Shown here one piece after another: positions 53,446-62,281 of a stretch of DNA of 64,000 bases (positions are counted from its first letter, which is position 1; each line of letters opens with the position of its first letter). This DNA comes from DASYLJ01 sp964432595 (GTDB lineage Bacteria; Desulfobacterota; Binatia; DP-6), in assembly GCA_964432595.1 (NCBI GenBank), contig CAYSOF010000012.1:1-64000 (forward strand), written 5' to 3'. The notes below the pieces were generated by a model, which saw nothing but the letters and a program-made list of their open reading frames with translations, did not search any database and had not been told where the DNA came from. The position numbers and the translations under genes are program-made.

Positions 53446-55299
53446 TCAGTCGACGAGCGTGAGGAACGCGCCGCTCGGCGAGCCGATCGTGCAGGGGAAC
53501 GGCTGCACGCCGGGGAAGTCCGCGACCAGCGTGCCCTCCTGCGTCTTGTCGATGACGCCCGTCGGGTTCGACATCACGCCGGCGACCCAGTCGCGCATGC
53601 GGGTGCCGCCGATGATCGCGTTGTCCCAGTTGTTGTTGTTGACCTGCCCGTGGATCGACGTCGACGAGCCGCGCAGGAAGCTGTGCACCCCGGGCGTGCC
53701 CTGGATGTCGCAGTAGCTGCTCCGCAGCGTGTTGACGAAGTCGGCGTTCGACGCGAACAACGTCGTGTTTCGCTGCGTGGAGTCGATCTGGTTCGAGATG
53801 TGCATGATCTGTTGCTCCGGCACGCCGAGCAGGCGCGGCGCCGTCGCCGCCTCCAGGTTGATGAAGATCTCCGCGCAGTCGCCGGTGAAGCAGTACGGCG
53901 GCATGAACGGCTGCGTGTTCCAGCCGGGGAACGTCGGCGGCAGCGTGACCGTGCCGAGGAAGATCACCCCGACCACGCCGTTGTCCATCGCCAGCGCGGC
54001 GTCGGGCACGGACGCCGTGTGCACCCAGCCGAGGTCGTCCAGCACCCAGTGGTAGTTGTACGAGGCGCCGTAGCCGCCGGCCGAGCTGCCGCTGAAGATC
54101 ATGCGCGGAACGTCGGCGCGGTAGCCGGTGGGGTCTTCCGCATCGAGCACGGCCCAGATCGCGTCGCGCACCCACTGCATGGCCGCGCGCACGTTGAGCG
54201 CGCCGTAGCGCTCCACCGTGATCTCGGTGTACGCCGTCGGAACGCCGCCGCCGATGTGCAGGTCCTGCGTGCAGTACGGCAGGCCGACCTTCGTCCAGTT
54301 CTGGAACGGGTTCGTCGGGTCCGTGCTCGACATCATGCCGTTGTTCGGGAGGTTCTCGTTCATCGCCTCGAACAGGTTGGGAGCGGTGGCCGCGCAGTCG
54401 GGGCCGTCGAGGCAGGCGCCCCCGCCCTGCATGTGCACGACGACGTCGCCGACCGGCGAGCCGACGGGCGCCAGCCGCACGTTGAACGCGTAGTCGCTGC
54501 CGTCGCCGCACTTGGAGCCCCAGACGGCGTTCGGCAGGACGATCTGCGTGGCGACGCCGCGCGCGGGCACCGACACGGCGGCACGCGGGCCGCAGTCGAG
54601 CGTCAGCGGCGCGGTGTTCGCATGCACGGTCGCGACGAGGCAGCGCGCCTGCGCCGCGGCACGATCGACGAACACGCTCTCGCCGACCGCGACGAGCGTG
54701 CCGAGCGCCGCCGGACACTTCGCCGCGATCTTCGCCTCCGCCTTGCTCTCCCGCGTGGCGAGCTTGCTCGCGAGCGACGCGGTGTCGCACGTCTTGCCGG
54801 CCGCGACGTTGCGGATGCACGTGCTGTCCGACTTCATCGTGTAGTCGATGACCGACTGGCCCTCGCGCCACGCGCCGTCGAGGCACTTCTGGTCCGCCAC
54901 CGATGCCGCGTTGCGCACCGACGCGTGCGGACCGCCGTAGCTGCGGGCGCCGAGGCTGGCCACCGCCGTCGTACACGCGTTCGAGACGCGGTCGACGAGC
55001 GCCGCCGGCGTCAGCACCGGGCCGAAGCCCGCCGCCTGCACCGTCGCCTGGTCCGGACACTTCGGTCCGAGCTTGGTACCGACCTTGGCCAGCTCCTTCA
55101 CCAGCTTCGGATCGGTCGCGGCGCATGCGCTGCCCGTCGTCTGGTAGCATTTCTGGTGCAGCTTCCCGACCTTCTTCACGCAGCCGCGCAGCGTGTCGGC
55201 CGCGGTCTTCTGACAAAGTTGGCCCGGGGTCATCGCCGCGGACGCCGCCGTGGCGCCCGCGAGCGCGACGGCAAGCATGATCGGCATCGCATGTCTCAT
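53446..55299 (-). CDS. Secreted pectinacetylesterase/Notum-family hydrolase with helical Cys-rich N-terminus
   Basis: This 617-residue protein has a signal peptide (MRHAMPIMLAVALAGATAASA), then two helical Cys-containing modules (about 20-125 and 125-240; GQLCQKTAADTLRGCVKKVG begins the first). A carbohydrate-esterase family 13 domain follows: VVHMQGGGACLDGPDC, the nucleophile elbow FSGSSAGGYGASYNYHW, and NQIDSTQRNT plus a late His in STSIHGQ as likely Asp and His. The family removes acetyl or acyl groups from polysaccharides or proteins. AAGGAGAG precedes the ATG. It is 14 bp downstream of the regulator gene. Confidence 0.78.
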   Translation of the reverse strand: MRHAMPIMLAVALAGATAASAAMTPGQLCQKTAADTLRGCVKKVGKLHQKCYQTTGSACAATDPKLVKELAKVGTKLGPKCPDQATVQAAGFGPVLTPAALVDRVSNACTTAVASLGARSYGGPHASVRNAASVADQKCLDGAWREGQSVIDYTMKSDSTCIRNVAAGKTCDTASLASKLATRESKAEAKIAAKCPAALGTLVAVGESVFVDRAAAQARCLVATVHANTAPLTLDCGPRAAVSVPARGVATQIVLPNAVWGSKCGDGSDYAFNVRLAPVGSPVGDVVVHMQGGGACLDGPDCAATAPNLFEAMNENLPNNGMMSSTDPTNPFQNWTKVGLPYCTQDLHIGGGVPTAYTEITVERYGALNVRAAMQWVRDAIWAVLDAEDPTGYRADVPRMIFSGSSAGGYGASYNYHWVLDDLGWVHTASVPDAALAMDNGVVGVIFLGTVTLPPTFPGWNTQPFMPPYCFTGDCAEIFINLEAATAPRLLGVPEQQIMHISNQIDSTQRNTTLFASNADFVNTLRSSYCDIQGTPGVHSFLRGSSTSIHGQVNNNNWDNAIIGGTRMRDWVAGVMSNPTGVIDKTQEGTLVADFPGVQPFPCTIGSPSGAFLTLVD

Positions 55300-55313
55300 C
55301 TCGTCTCTCTCCT

Positions 55314-56315
55314 TCAGCGGGCGTACCGCTCGGTCCCCGTGCGGAACCGGCGGCGGTAGTCGATGGGTACCACGCCGACGTGTCGGCGGAAGGTGCGTCG
55401 CATGTGCTCGCCCGATCCGAAGCCGCAGCGCGTGGCGATCGTCTCGAGCGTCTCGGCGCCGTCCTCGAGCAGGCGCCGGGCGGCGTCGACGCGCGCGCGC
55501 TCCACGTACTTGCCCGGCGTGAGCCCACTCTCGCGCCGGAACACGCGCGCGAAATTGCGCGGGCTCATGGCGGCCCGTGATGCGAGCCGCTCGATCGAGA
55601 GGTCCTGGTCGAGGTGCTCGACGATCCACTCGGGCAGGTCGCGGAGGCTGCTGCCGTCGATGCTCTGGGCGGCGAGATGGCCGCTGAACTGCGACTGTCC
55701 GCCCGGCCGCTTCAGGAACACGACGAGGCGCCGCGCGACGTCGAGTGCGATCGCGCGGCCGAGGTCCTCCTCGATCAGCGCCAGCGCCATGTCGATGCCG
55801 GCCGTCACGCCGGCCGACGTCGCGATCGCACCGTCCCGCACGAAGATCGCGTCCGGCTCGACCTGCACCTTCGGATAGCGGCGCTGGAACAGCCGCATGC
55901 CGAGCCAGTGGGTGGTCGCGCGCCGCTCGTCGAGCAAGCCCGCCTCCGCGAGGATGAACGAGCCGCTGCACACGGACGCGATCCGGCGCGTGCGCGGCAC
56001 CATCGCGTGCAGCCAGCGATGAAGGCGGACGTCCGCGGCCATGGGGCCGATGTCGCCGCCGCTCACGACGAGCGTGTCGATGCCGCCCTTCACGCGGGCG
56101 TACGCCCGATCGGCGACGATGCGCAGGCCCGACATCGTGCGGACCGGACCCGGCCGCTCGGCGAGCACCTCGATCGTGTACGGCGCCGGCAGGCCGCGCT
56201 TGCGCGCGCACTCGATCGCCTGCGCGAAGGCCTCGAGGGGTCCGGTGACGTCGAGCGACTGCGCGCCGTCGAACGTCAGGATGGCGACGGCGCGAGCGCC
56301 CACGGACCGGACCAT
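55314..56315 (-). CDS. GlxA-type transcriptional regulator (DJ-1/PfpI plus AraC HTH)
   Basis: This 333-residue protein has an N-terminal DJ-1/PfpI-like domain with VCSGSFILAEAGLL (the nucleophile-elbow Cys of the fold) and an AraC-type double helix-turn-helix at the C-terminus (SIERLASRAAMSPRNFARVFRRESG and LETIATRCGFGSGEHMRRTFRR). GlxA-type proteins are transcriptional activators that sense small molecules. The ATG at 56315 is preferred because TATCTT lies 7 nt before it; a TTG at 56333 would add six residues. It is upstream of the pectinacetylesterase-like gene on the same strand. Confidence 0.85.
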   Translation of the reverse strand: MVRSVGARAVAILTFDGAQSLDVTGPLEAFAQAIECARKRGLPAPYTIEVLAERPGPVRTMSGLRIVADRAYARVKGGIDTLVVSGGDIGPMAADVRLHRWLHAMVPRTRRIASVCSGSFILAEAGLLDERRATTHWLGMRLFQRRYPKVQVEPDAIFVRDGAIATSAGVTAGIDMALALIEEDLGRAIALDVARRLVVFLKRPGGQSQFSGHLAAQSIDGSSLRDLPEWIVEHLDQDLSIERLASRAAMSPRNFARVFRRESGLTPGKYVERARVDAARRLLEDGAETLETIATRCGFGSGEHMRRTFRRHVGVVPIDYRRRFRTGTERYAR

Positions 56316-56322
56316 GAGGGTG

Positions 56323-56328
56323 AAGATA
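56323..56328 (-). promoter_or_regulatory. TATCTT -10-like box before the GlxA-type regulator
   Basis: On the minus strand TATCTT, preceded by GCC, ends 7 nt before the ATG at 56315. It is one of the recurring short-leader boxes. Confidence 0.4.
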
Positions 56329-56391
56329 GGCAATCAGGACGGATGGCCGCAACGACAATCGACCGGCAGATCCGGACACCGAGCCCGCCCG

Positions 56392-59300
56392 TCATCGGGC
56401 GGACGCGATGAGCGCGCGGGCGTCCCGGACGTCCGGCAGCTCGAGGCCCTCGCTGATCGCTGCGAGCAGCGGCGTCACGAGCGCCTGCGCCTCCGCCGAT
56501 CGTCCCTGCTGGACCCACACGCGCCCGAGGCGGGTGGCCGCGCGGAGCGCGAGCATCGTGCCCCCCATGTCCTCGGCGACGGCGAGGCCGCGGCGGTAGA
56601 ACGGCTCGGCGTCCACGCCGCCGCCCAACAGGTCGCCGCGCGAGATGTTCAGCTGGCCGAGGTGCAGGCGCTGGCCGGTGCGCTCGGCGTCGTCGATCGC
56701 CGCATCGAGCAGCGGCAGCGCCTCGTCGCGACGCCCGAGCATCGCCAGCGCGATCGCCTTCGTGCCGAAGACGCCGGGCCGCCCGACCGCACCACCGGTG
56801 CGACGGAATCCTTCGAGCGCTTCCTCCACGCGTCGCAGCGCCTCCTCGGGCTTGCCCTGCATCAGCAACGCCCATCCGGTCAGCGCGGCGCCGGTCGCCA
56901 GGGCATAGGCGAACCCTTCCCGCGTCGAGATGGCGGCCGCCTGCGCGATCAGCTCGAGCGCCGGCACGGACTCGCCGCGCGAGAGGTGCACGGCCGCGGT
57001 GGCGATGCGCGCGAAGTCGCGGGTGAACGGATGGCCGAGCCGGTCCGCGAGGGCCACCGCCTCGTTCGCCATCACCATCGCACGGTCGGCGCGGCCGCGC
57101 GCGAAATCGACCCAGGCGAGCCACGACATGCAGCCGACGCCGGGATCGTACCCTCCGTAGACGGACACGTGGATCGGGTGCGTCTCGGGGTCGTACAGGC
57201 GGAGCCCCTCCTCGAGATACGGCCGCGCCGGCTCGAGGTAGCCGCCGTTGTACAGCGTGACGCCGTGCCCGTAGTGCGCCTGCACGAGCGCCACGGGATC
57301 GTCGCTGCCCTTGCAGAGGATCAGCAGCTCCTCCCCGACGCTGTGCGCCGCCTCGTTCTGCGCGCGCACCTGATAGAACGACGCCATGCCCCGCAGCAGC
57401 GGGAACAGCGGCGGCCCCGGCTCGACCTGCCGCAGCAGCGCGTGGGCGCGGTGGAACACGCGCTCGACCTCGGACGCCGCGTAGCCGTGCGTCGACATGA
57501 GCGGCGTCGCGAGCTTCACGAGGAGCTCCAGCTCCCGCTCCGTCCGGGTCGAGCCGTCGGGCAGCGTGCCGAGCTGCGCGAGCGCCTTCGTGAAGTGCGC
57601 GATCGCCTCGTGATCCGCATGCCGGGCGACGGCGTTCTCGCCGGCGCGCATCGCGAACGTCACGGCGCGGTCGACGTCGCGCGACGCCTCGTAGTGCGCG
57701 GCCAGCTCTCCGGCGATCTCCCCGGCGCGCGCGCCGAACGCCGCTTCCTTGCGCTCCGCGATGCGCCGATGCAGGCGGATGCGTCGGGCCGGCGCGATGC
57801 GGTCGTACAGCACGTCGCGGTAGAGCGCGTGCACGAAGCGGTAGCGCCCGGCGACGGTGCCGTCGGGCCATTCCTCGACGCCCGCCGCGTGCAGGAACTG
57901 CGCCTTCCAGGCGAGCCCCTCGCACGTCTCCTCCAGCCGCTCGGTGTCGCCCTGCAGCGCCGCCGCGACGGACGCGACCGAGAACTCGGCGCCGACGACG
58001 CTCGCCGCCTCGAGCACCTGCCGCTCGTCGGGCCCGAGGGTCTCGACCTGCCGCTCGATCATCTGCCGCAGGCTGTCCGGCACGCCGGACGCGAGCGCGG
58101 CGGCCCCGCCGCGCAGTGCCCAGTGCCGCGACTCGTCGGTGATGAGGCGGTTGCGGAGCGCGAAGTCGACGACGTTCACGAGGAAGAGCGGGTGGCCTTC
58201 GGTGCGGCCGTGGATCTGCTGCACCAGCTCGTCGTCGATCTCGCCGCCGGTGAGCCGCCCGCGCAGGTACTCGGCCACCGCGGGACGGGCGAGCGGCGCC
58301 AGGCGGATCTCGTCCGCGCAGCGGCGCGCCTGCAGCTCCTGCGTGATCGCGCGCAACGGATGATCGCTGCGCATCGCTTCGGTCGGACGATAGGTGCCGA
58401 CGACGAGCAGGCGCGCGGGCGCGCGACGCTGCGCCAGGTACGCGACGAGCTCGAGCGTCGACAGGTCGCTCCAGTGCAGGTCTTCGAGCACGAGCACGAG
58501 CGGTCGCGTGGCGGCGACCGCTTCGAGCAGCTCCGCCATCTCCCGCAGCATGCGCTCGCGCGTGGCGTCGACGGTGCGCCGCTGCAGCGCCTCGCGCTCC
58601 TCGTCGCCGAGCAGTCCCGGCAGCTGCGCGAGCCACGTCGGTGCATGGACGCGCAGCAGGGCGACGAGCGCCTCGCCGCCCCCTTCGCGCACGAGCCGGC
58701 CCCACGCCTCGAGCACCGGCAGATACGGCTCGCCGGCGCCGTACTGCTCGACGGACTGTCCGCGCGCGATCAGGGCGTCGCCCGAGGAGCGCACGCGATC
58801 GAGCAGCGCGTCGACGAGCGTCGTCTTGCCGATGCCGGCCGGACCGCTGGCGAAGACGACGGCCCGCGTACCCGCCCGCACGCGCGCGACGACGTCCTCG
58901 AGCGTCGCGAGCTCCTTCGCCCGGCCGACGATCGGGGTGGCCGGCGCCGACACGACGTCGGCCGCATGCCCCGACACCTCGACGGAGAAGCGGTACTTGG
59001 CCGGCTCCTGCGGGCTCGCGGGCGCCGACGGGGTCGGCACGACGGGCGTCGTCGTGTGACCGCTCGGCAGCGGCGTGAACGCGGGATCGCCGTAGAGGAG
59101 GTAGCTCGCCCACGTCAGGCTCTGCAGGCCGCGCTGCGCGATCACCGCGTGGCGCGCCTGGCGCAACGACTCGCCGAGGCTCGCGCCGGCGGCGAGCGCG
59201 ACGTAGCACGTGGTCGCGAAGAGCACGCTCTCGTCGTCGTGGACGACCCAGAACGTGCCGACGTAGTTCGGCACGCCGGCGAGGAGGAACGCGCTGCCGA

Positions 59301-60114
59301 TGCCGAACGCCCGGCCCTCGTAGCCGTAGCCGCCGTCCCACGCCGCCGTCGTCCCCGCCTCGCACGAGTTCGAGAAGACGAGCATCGGCGGCGGGCGCAG
59401 CTTCGACAGCTCGGCCGCCGTGAGGACGCCTTCGGCGAGCCGCCAGCCGCTCTTCGCCGGCGTGGTCGCGTCGTAGTGGCTGTGGCCGGCGTAGTGGACG
59501 ACGTCGTGCTCCTGCAGCGCGCCGAGCAGCGCGATGCGACGCACGCTGCGGCCACCGAGCAACGTGACGTCGACGGCGGGAACGTCGTCGAGCACCGCAC
59601 AGAGCTGCTCGGCCTCGGCGCTCGCCTGCGGCAGGCTCTCGGTGGGATCGACGACGACCAGCACGCGGAGCCGGCCACGGAGATCGCGCTGCGGCGGGCG
59701 ATCGGGAATGCGCTGGGTGGTGATCACCTGGCGGCCCATGCGGAACTTCGTCGCGAGGAAGTCACGGCCGTCGTGGCAGAGCTCCCACGGCACGTGTACG
59801 AGCTGCTCGTCGAGCCGCAGGTAGAGGTCGCCCGGCGGCGCGTCGCGCAGCCGCGCGCGCGCCGGCTCGGTCAGGAGGTGCGAGAAGACGAGGCCGCCGA
59901 CCCGCTCCAGCGACCGCACCGCCGCCGCACCGTTGCCCGCACGCGCCACGCCGGCCAGGTGTGCGGTCTCGCTGGTGAGCTCGCGCAGGAAATCGTCGTC
60001 GACCTGGGTCTCGCTGCGCGGGATCAACGATCCCAGCTCGGCGAGGTCCACGACGTTGAGGTCACCCTGCCGCAGCACGGTGAGCTGGATCGGCGCGCTC
60101 GATCGATCGGCCAC
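56392..60114 (-). CDS. CHAT protease - STAND NTPase - TPR signalling protein
   Basis: This 1240-residue protein has three parts. The CHAT peptidase domain (about 95-345) has an intact dyad, H211 in VVHYAGHSHYD and C251 in FSNSCEAGT. The STAND/AAA NTPase (about 390-790) has Walker A GPAGIGKTT (424-432) and Walker B LVLVLEDLHWSD. A C-terminal helical array of TPR-like repeats (about 830-1240) completes it. Architecturally it is a sensor/switch that could release protease activity upon ligand binding to the repeats, as in other CHAT and STAND proteins. GTG start with TAAGCC 9 nt upstream; the next stop upstream is only 12 nt away. It is downstream of the sigma/anti-sigma pair but separated by a terminator. 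Confidence 0.88.
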   Translation of the reverse strand: MADRSSAPIQLTVLRQGDLNVVDLAELGSLIPRSETQVDDDFLRELTSETAHLAGVARAGNGAAAVRSLERVGGLVFSHLLTEPARARLRDAPPGDLYLRLDEQLVHVPWELCHDGRDFLATKFRMGRQVITTQRIPDRPPQRDLRGRLRVLVVVDPTESLPQASAEAEQLCAVLDDVPAVDVTLLGGRSVRRIALLGALQEHDVVHYAGHSHYDATTPAKSGWRLAEGVLTAAELSKLRPPPMLVFSNSCEAGTTAAWDGGYGYEGRAFGIGSAFLLAGVPNYVGTFWVVHDDESVLFATTCYVALAAGASLGESLRQARHAVIAQRGLQSLTWASYLLYGDPAFTPLPSGHTTTPVVPTPSAPASPQEPAKYRFSVEVSGHAADVVSAPATPIVGRAKELATLEDVVARVRAGTRAVVFASGPAGIGKTTLVDALLDRVRSSGDALIARGQSVEQYGAGEPYLPVLEAWGRLVREGGGEALVALLRVHAPTWLAQLPGLLGDEEREALQRRTVDATRERMLREMAELLEAVAATRPLVLVLEDLHWSDLSTLELVAYLAQRRAPARLLVVGTYRPTEAMRSDHPLRAITQELQARRCADEIRLAPLARPAVAEYLRGRLTGGEIDDELVQQIHGRTEGHPLFLVNVVDFALRNRLITDESRHWALRGGAAALASGVPDSLRQMIERQVETLGPDERQVLEAASVVGAEFSVASVAAALQGDTERLEETCEGLAWKAQFLHAAGVEEWPDGTVAGRYRFVHALYRDVLYDRIAPARRIRLHRRIAERKEAAFGARAGEIAGELAAHYEASRDVDRAVTFAMRAGENAVARHADHEAIAHFTKALAQLGTLPDGSTRTERELELLVKLATPLMSTHGYAASEVERVFHRAHALLRQVEPGPPLFPLLRGMASFYQVRAQNEAAHSVGEELLILCKGSDDPVALVQAHYGHGVTLYNGGYLEPARPYLEEGLRLYDPETHPIHVSVYGGYDPGVGCMSWLAWVDFARGRADRAMVMANEAVALADRLGHPFTRDFARIATAAVHLSRGESVPALELIAQAAAISTREGFAYALATGAALTGWALLMQGKPEEALRRVEEALEGFRRTGGAVGRPGVFGTKAIALAMLGRRDEALPLLDAAIDDAERTGQRLHLGQLNISRGDLLGGGVDAEPFYRRGLAVAEDMGGTMLALRAATRLGRVWVQQGRSAEAQALVTPLLAAISEGLELPDVRDARALIASAR

Positions 60115-60123
60115 TCCCCGCGA

Positions 60124-60129
60124 GGCTTA
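60124..60129 (-). promoter_or_regulatory. GCTAAGCC -10-like box before the CHAT-STAND gene
   Basis: On the minus strand TAAGCC, preceded by TGC, ends 9 nt before the GTG at 60114. It is the same word as at 10675-10680. Confidence 0.45.
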
Positions 60130-60144
60130 GCATGCGCCCGGAGA

Positions 60145-60170
60145 CCGTGTCTTGGGGCCGGCGGACACGG
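60145..60170. promoter_or_regulatory. Inverted repeat upstream of the CHAT-STAND gene
   Basis: CCGTGTC (60145-60151) and GACACGG (60164-60170) are 7-bp arms 12 bp apart, upstream of the putative -10 box. A repressor or activator site is possible. The remainder of 60171-60303 contains only a GCCGG/CCGGC hairpin near 60245-60259. Confidence 0.35.
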
Positions 60171-60303
60171 CGACGTGAATGGATGACGCTCGCGCATCTC
60201 GCCCAGAATGACCGCGGGTGACGGCGGCCGAAGCATCATGCGGCGCCGGCTTCGCCGGCCGCGGCACGACGGTAGATCGCAGACGCGCCGCCACACCAAC
60301 TGC

Positions 60304-60328
60304 CCACCCGAGACATGGTCTCGGGTGG
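60304..60328 (-). terminator. Hairpin directly after the anti-sigma gene
   Basis: CCACCCGAGAC (60304-60314) and GTCTCGGGTGG (60318-60328) form an 11-bp perfect stem with a 3-nt loop, 2 nt beyond the anti-sigma stop. There is no U-run. It would separate the sigma/anti-sigma transcript from the CHAT-STAND gene. Confidence 0.6.
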
Positions 60329-60330
60329 AC

Positions 60331-61149
60331 TCACCGTCGCAGATCGAGACGGAAGCTCGTGCCGATCCCCGGGCACGACACCTCGTACACGCCGACCTCG
60401 ATGCGCTGGACGCGCAGTGCGCCGGCGTCGTCGGTACGGGCCGAGAACACCGAGCGTCCCTGCCGGCGTACGAACACCCGCTGGCCGGTGAGCGCCTCTC
60501 CGGCCTCGTTGACGAGCGTCAGCGTGAGGCCGACCACCTCGCCCGACGGCACGACGGCGGCGTGGATCTCCGCGCCCGGCGCACAGATGCGGAACCGGAC
60601 CGCCTCGGTCGTCTCGTCGCCGCGGACCGCGGCGGCCGCCATCGGCAGCTCGTCGATCGAGAGGATCGGGCCGACGAGATGCCGTTCGAGCAGACGCGCG
60701 CCGGCGCGGGCGAGCCCGACGACGACGGTCGTCAGCCGCGCCGCGGGCGTCGCCTCGGCCCAGCGCGACGCGACGCGCGCGCGAAGCGTCGCCGGCACCT
60801 CGAGCGTCGGACCGGCGTCGAGCCGCGCGATGATGCGCGCCGCCGTGATGCCCTCGGCGAGGCAGGCGTCGCAACCACCGAGATGCTCGTCGGCCGCGCG
60901 CTGCGCGTCGGGCGACAGCACGTGCTGCACCCAGCCCGCGATCTGGTCGGAGGGCAGGCACCCGGCGCCGGACGACGCCGGCGACGGCGGCAGCGGGGCG
61001 CGCATGCCGGCGGTCGCTGCGTCGAGCCGCGCCCGGAGGGTGCTGCAGAGCTCGCAGCCGGCGGCGTGCGATCGCACCTGGCCCGCCTCGGGCTCGGCGA
61101 GCTCGCCGTCGACGAGCTGCGACAGCTGGATCGGGGTCGGGCAGGTCAT
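60331..61149 (-). CDS. Zinc-finger anti-sigma-type protein with two ZAS motifs
   Basis: This 272-residue protein has two zf-HC2 motifs of the H-x3-C-x2-C type: H28/C32/C35 and H89/C93/C96. No transmembrane helix is evident, so it would be a cytosolic anti-sigma factor. A C-terminal beta-sandwich (about 180-270, GLTLTLVNEAGEALTGQRVFV, GALRVQRIEVGVYEV) resembles carboxypeptidase-regulatory-like or PEGA-type modules. Its start overlaps the end of the sigma gene by 4 bp, so the two are coupled. It should sequester that sigma factor and release it upon a signal to the C-terminal domain or a redox/zinc change. Confidence 0.8.
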   Translation of the reverse strand: MTCPTPIQLSQLVDGELAEPEAGQVRSHAAGCELCSTLRARLDAATAGMRAPLPPSPASSGAGCLPSDQIAGWVQHVLSPDAQRAADEHLGGCDACLAEGITAARIIARLDAGPTLEVPATLRARVASRWAEATPAARLTTVVVGLARAGARLLERHLVGPILSIDELPMAAAAVRGDETTEAVRFRICAPGAEIHAAVVPSGEVVGLTLTLVNEAGEALTGQRVFVRRQGRSVFSARTDDAGALRVQRIEVGVYEVSCPGIGTSFRLDLRR

Positions 61150-62195
61150 GACGCCACCTCCGCGGTCCGTACCGCGCGCTCGAGTCGCTCGCGCAGCCGG
61201 AAGATACGCGAGCAGACCGTGCCGACGGTGCTGTTCAGCAGCCGGGCGATGTCCTTGTAGGGCGTCGTCATCTTGGCGCTCCGGATCTGCTCCAGCAGCT
61301 TCTCGTGCTGGCGCGTGCGCTTCGCGAGGGCCTGTTCCAGGTCGCGGCGCCGCTCGAGCAGGCGCCGCGCGTTCGCCGATTCGTCATCCGATCCCAATAG
61401 ACGCAGCTTTTCGTCCGTTTCATGCAGCTCCCGCCGGCGCAGCACGATCCAGCCCCAGACGGAGTCGAGATCGTCGCGCAGGCGCGAGACGGCGACGTCC
61501 CGGCGCCGCAGCTCGGTCTCGACCTCCGCGAGAACGTCGAGGGTCTCGTCCGTGGACCGCCGCGAGACCTTGGCGAGCAGCCGGACGTCCTCGGGCGTCA
61601 CGTGGTACTCGAGCAGGGAGAGCAGCTTGAGATCGAGCTGCTCCTCGGGGCCGAGCGCGGTCCACGCCGCCGGCACCGGACCGCCGGGCTGCTCCGCGTC
61701 CTGCGCCGACGCGGGATCGGCGACCTCGTCGGCGTCGCCCTCCATCGCCACGGTGTCGAGCTCCCGGAGGCCGCGCTGCCATTCGAGGAAGAGGCTCCGC
61801 AGGACGTAATAGGCGAGGAAGGTGCGGAACTGGATCTGGTTGCGGCCCTCGAAGCTGCGAATGCGGGTGAAGATGCGGTCGCGCTCGAAGACGTAGACGT
61901 AGAAGTCGGCCGCCCGCTCGGGGGACACGCCGTAGATCTTCACCGGGAAGTTGTAGATGTCTTCGGCGTGGCGGTCCTGGAAGGTCCGCCGCGCGTCGGC
62001 GTCACCCGCCGCGCAGGCCCGGACGAGCTCCACGACGTCGTCTGTCTCGGGGCGGCGTCGCGCCACGATGCGCCTCAGGCGCCGTCGTCCGGGCTGATCG
62101 TCACGGCCCCTCGCTACCAGCGACGCGCGGACCAGATCAATCGCCGGCGCGTCGCCGGCGACCGGGTCCGCGATCCGGGCCGGGAGGGGTGGCAT
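61146..62195 (-). CDS. Extracytoplasmic-function-type sigma factor with coiled-coil insertion
   Basis: This 349-residue protein is much longer than a standard 180-residue ECF factor. A sigma-2-like region is at about 65-150 (YNFPVKIYGVSPERAADFYVYVF, IQFRTFLAYYVLRSLFLEW). A region-4-like helix-turn-helix is at the C-terminus (YKDIARLLNSTVGTVCSRIFRLRERL). Between them lie an acidic linker and a long charged coiled coil (about 250-310). It is paired with the downstream anti-sigma factor by a 4-bp overlap. The start codon ATG at 62195 is uncertain. Confidence 0.75.
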   Translation of the reverse strand: MPPLPARIADPVAGDAPAIDLVRASLVARGRDDQPGRRRLRRIVARRRPETDDVVELVRACAAGDADARRTFQDRHAEDIYNFPVKIYGVSPERAADFYVYVFERDRIFTRIRSFEGRNQIQFRTFLAYYVLRSLFLEWQRGLRELDTVAMEGDADEVADPASAQDAEQPGGPVPAAWTALGPEEQLDLKLLSLLEYHVTPEDVRLLAKVSRRSTDETLDVLAEVETELRRRDVAVSRLRDDLDSVWGWIVLRRRELHETDEKLRLLGSDDESANARRLLERRRDLEQALAKRTRQHEKLLEQIRSAKMTTPYKDIARLLNSTVGTVCSRIFRLRERLERAVRTAEVAS

Positions 62196-62249
62196 GCCCG
62201 ATACGACGCAGAAAACGCGGCGGCGTATTGCAGCGGGGCCCGCAGCAAT

Positions 62250-62279
62250 GGAACCGCGCAAATGCCGCATCTGATGCGG
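62250..62279 (+). promoter_or_regulatory. ECF-like promoter words and 15-bp palindrome before the beta-helix gene
   Basis: GGAAC at 62250-62254 and TCTGA at 62270-62274, 15 nt apart, resemble ECF -35 and -10 elements. The palindrome CCGCATC-T-GATGCGG (62265-62279) overlaps the second word and ends 2 nt before the ATG at 62282. The promoter would give a nearly leaderless transcript. An operator is an alternative reading. Confidence 0.4.
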
Positions 62280-62281
62280 GC

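Noticed and set aside
56041..60186. A 1381-codon plus-strand frame opposite the CHAT-STAND gene
   Set aside because: Arg/Leu/Glu-rich, with no motif. It mirrors the codon bias of the real gene, which carries intact CHAT and Walker motifs.
60245..60259. GCCGG-CTTCG-CCGGC hairpin as a terminator or riboswitch
   Set aside because: It is short, has no conserved aptamer and no U-tract, and such hairpins are common by chance at this GC content.
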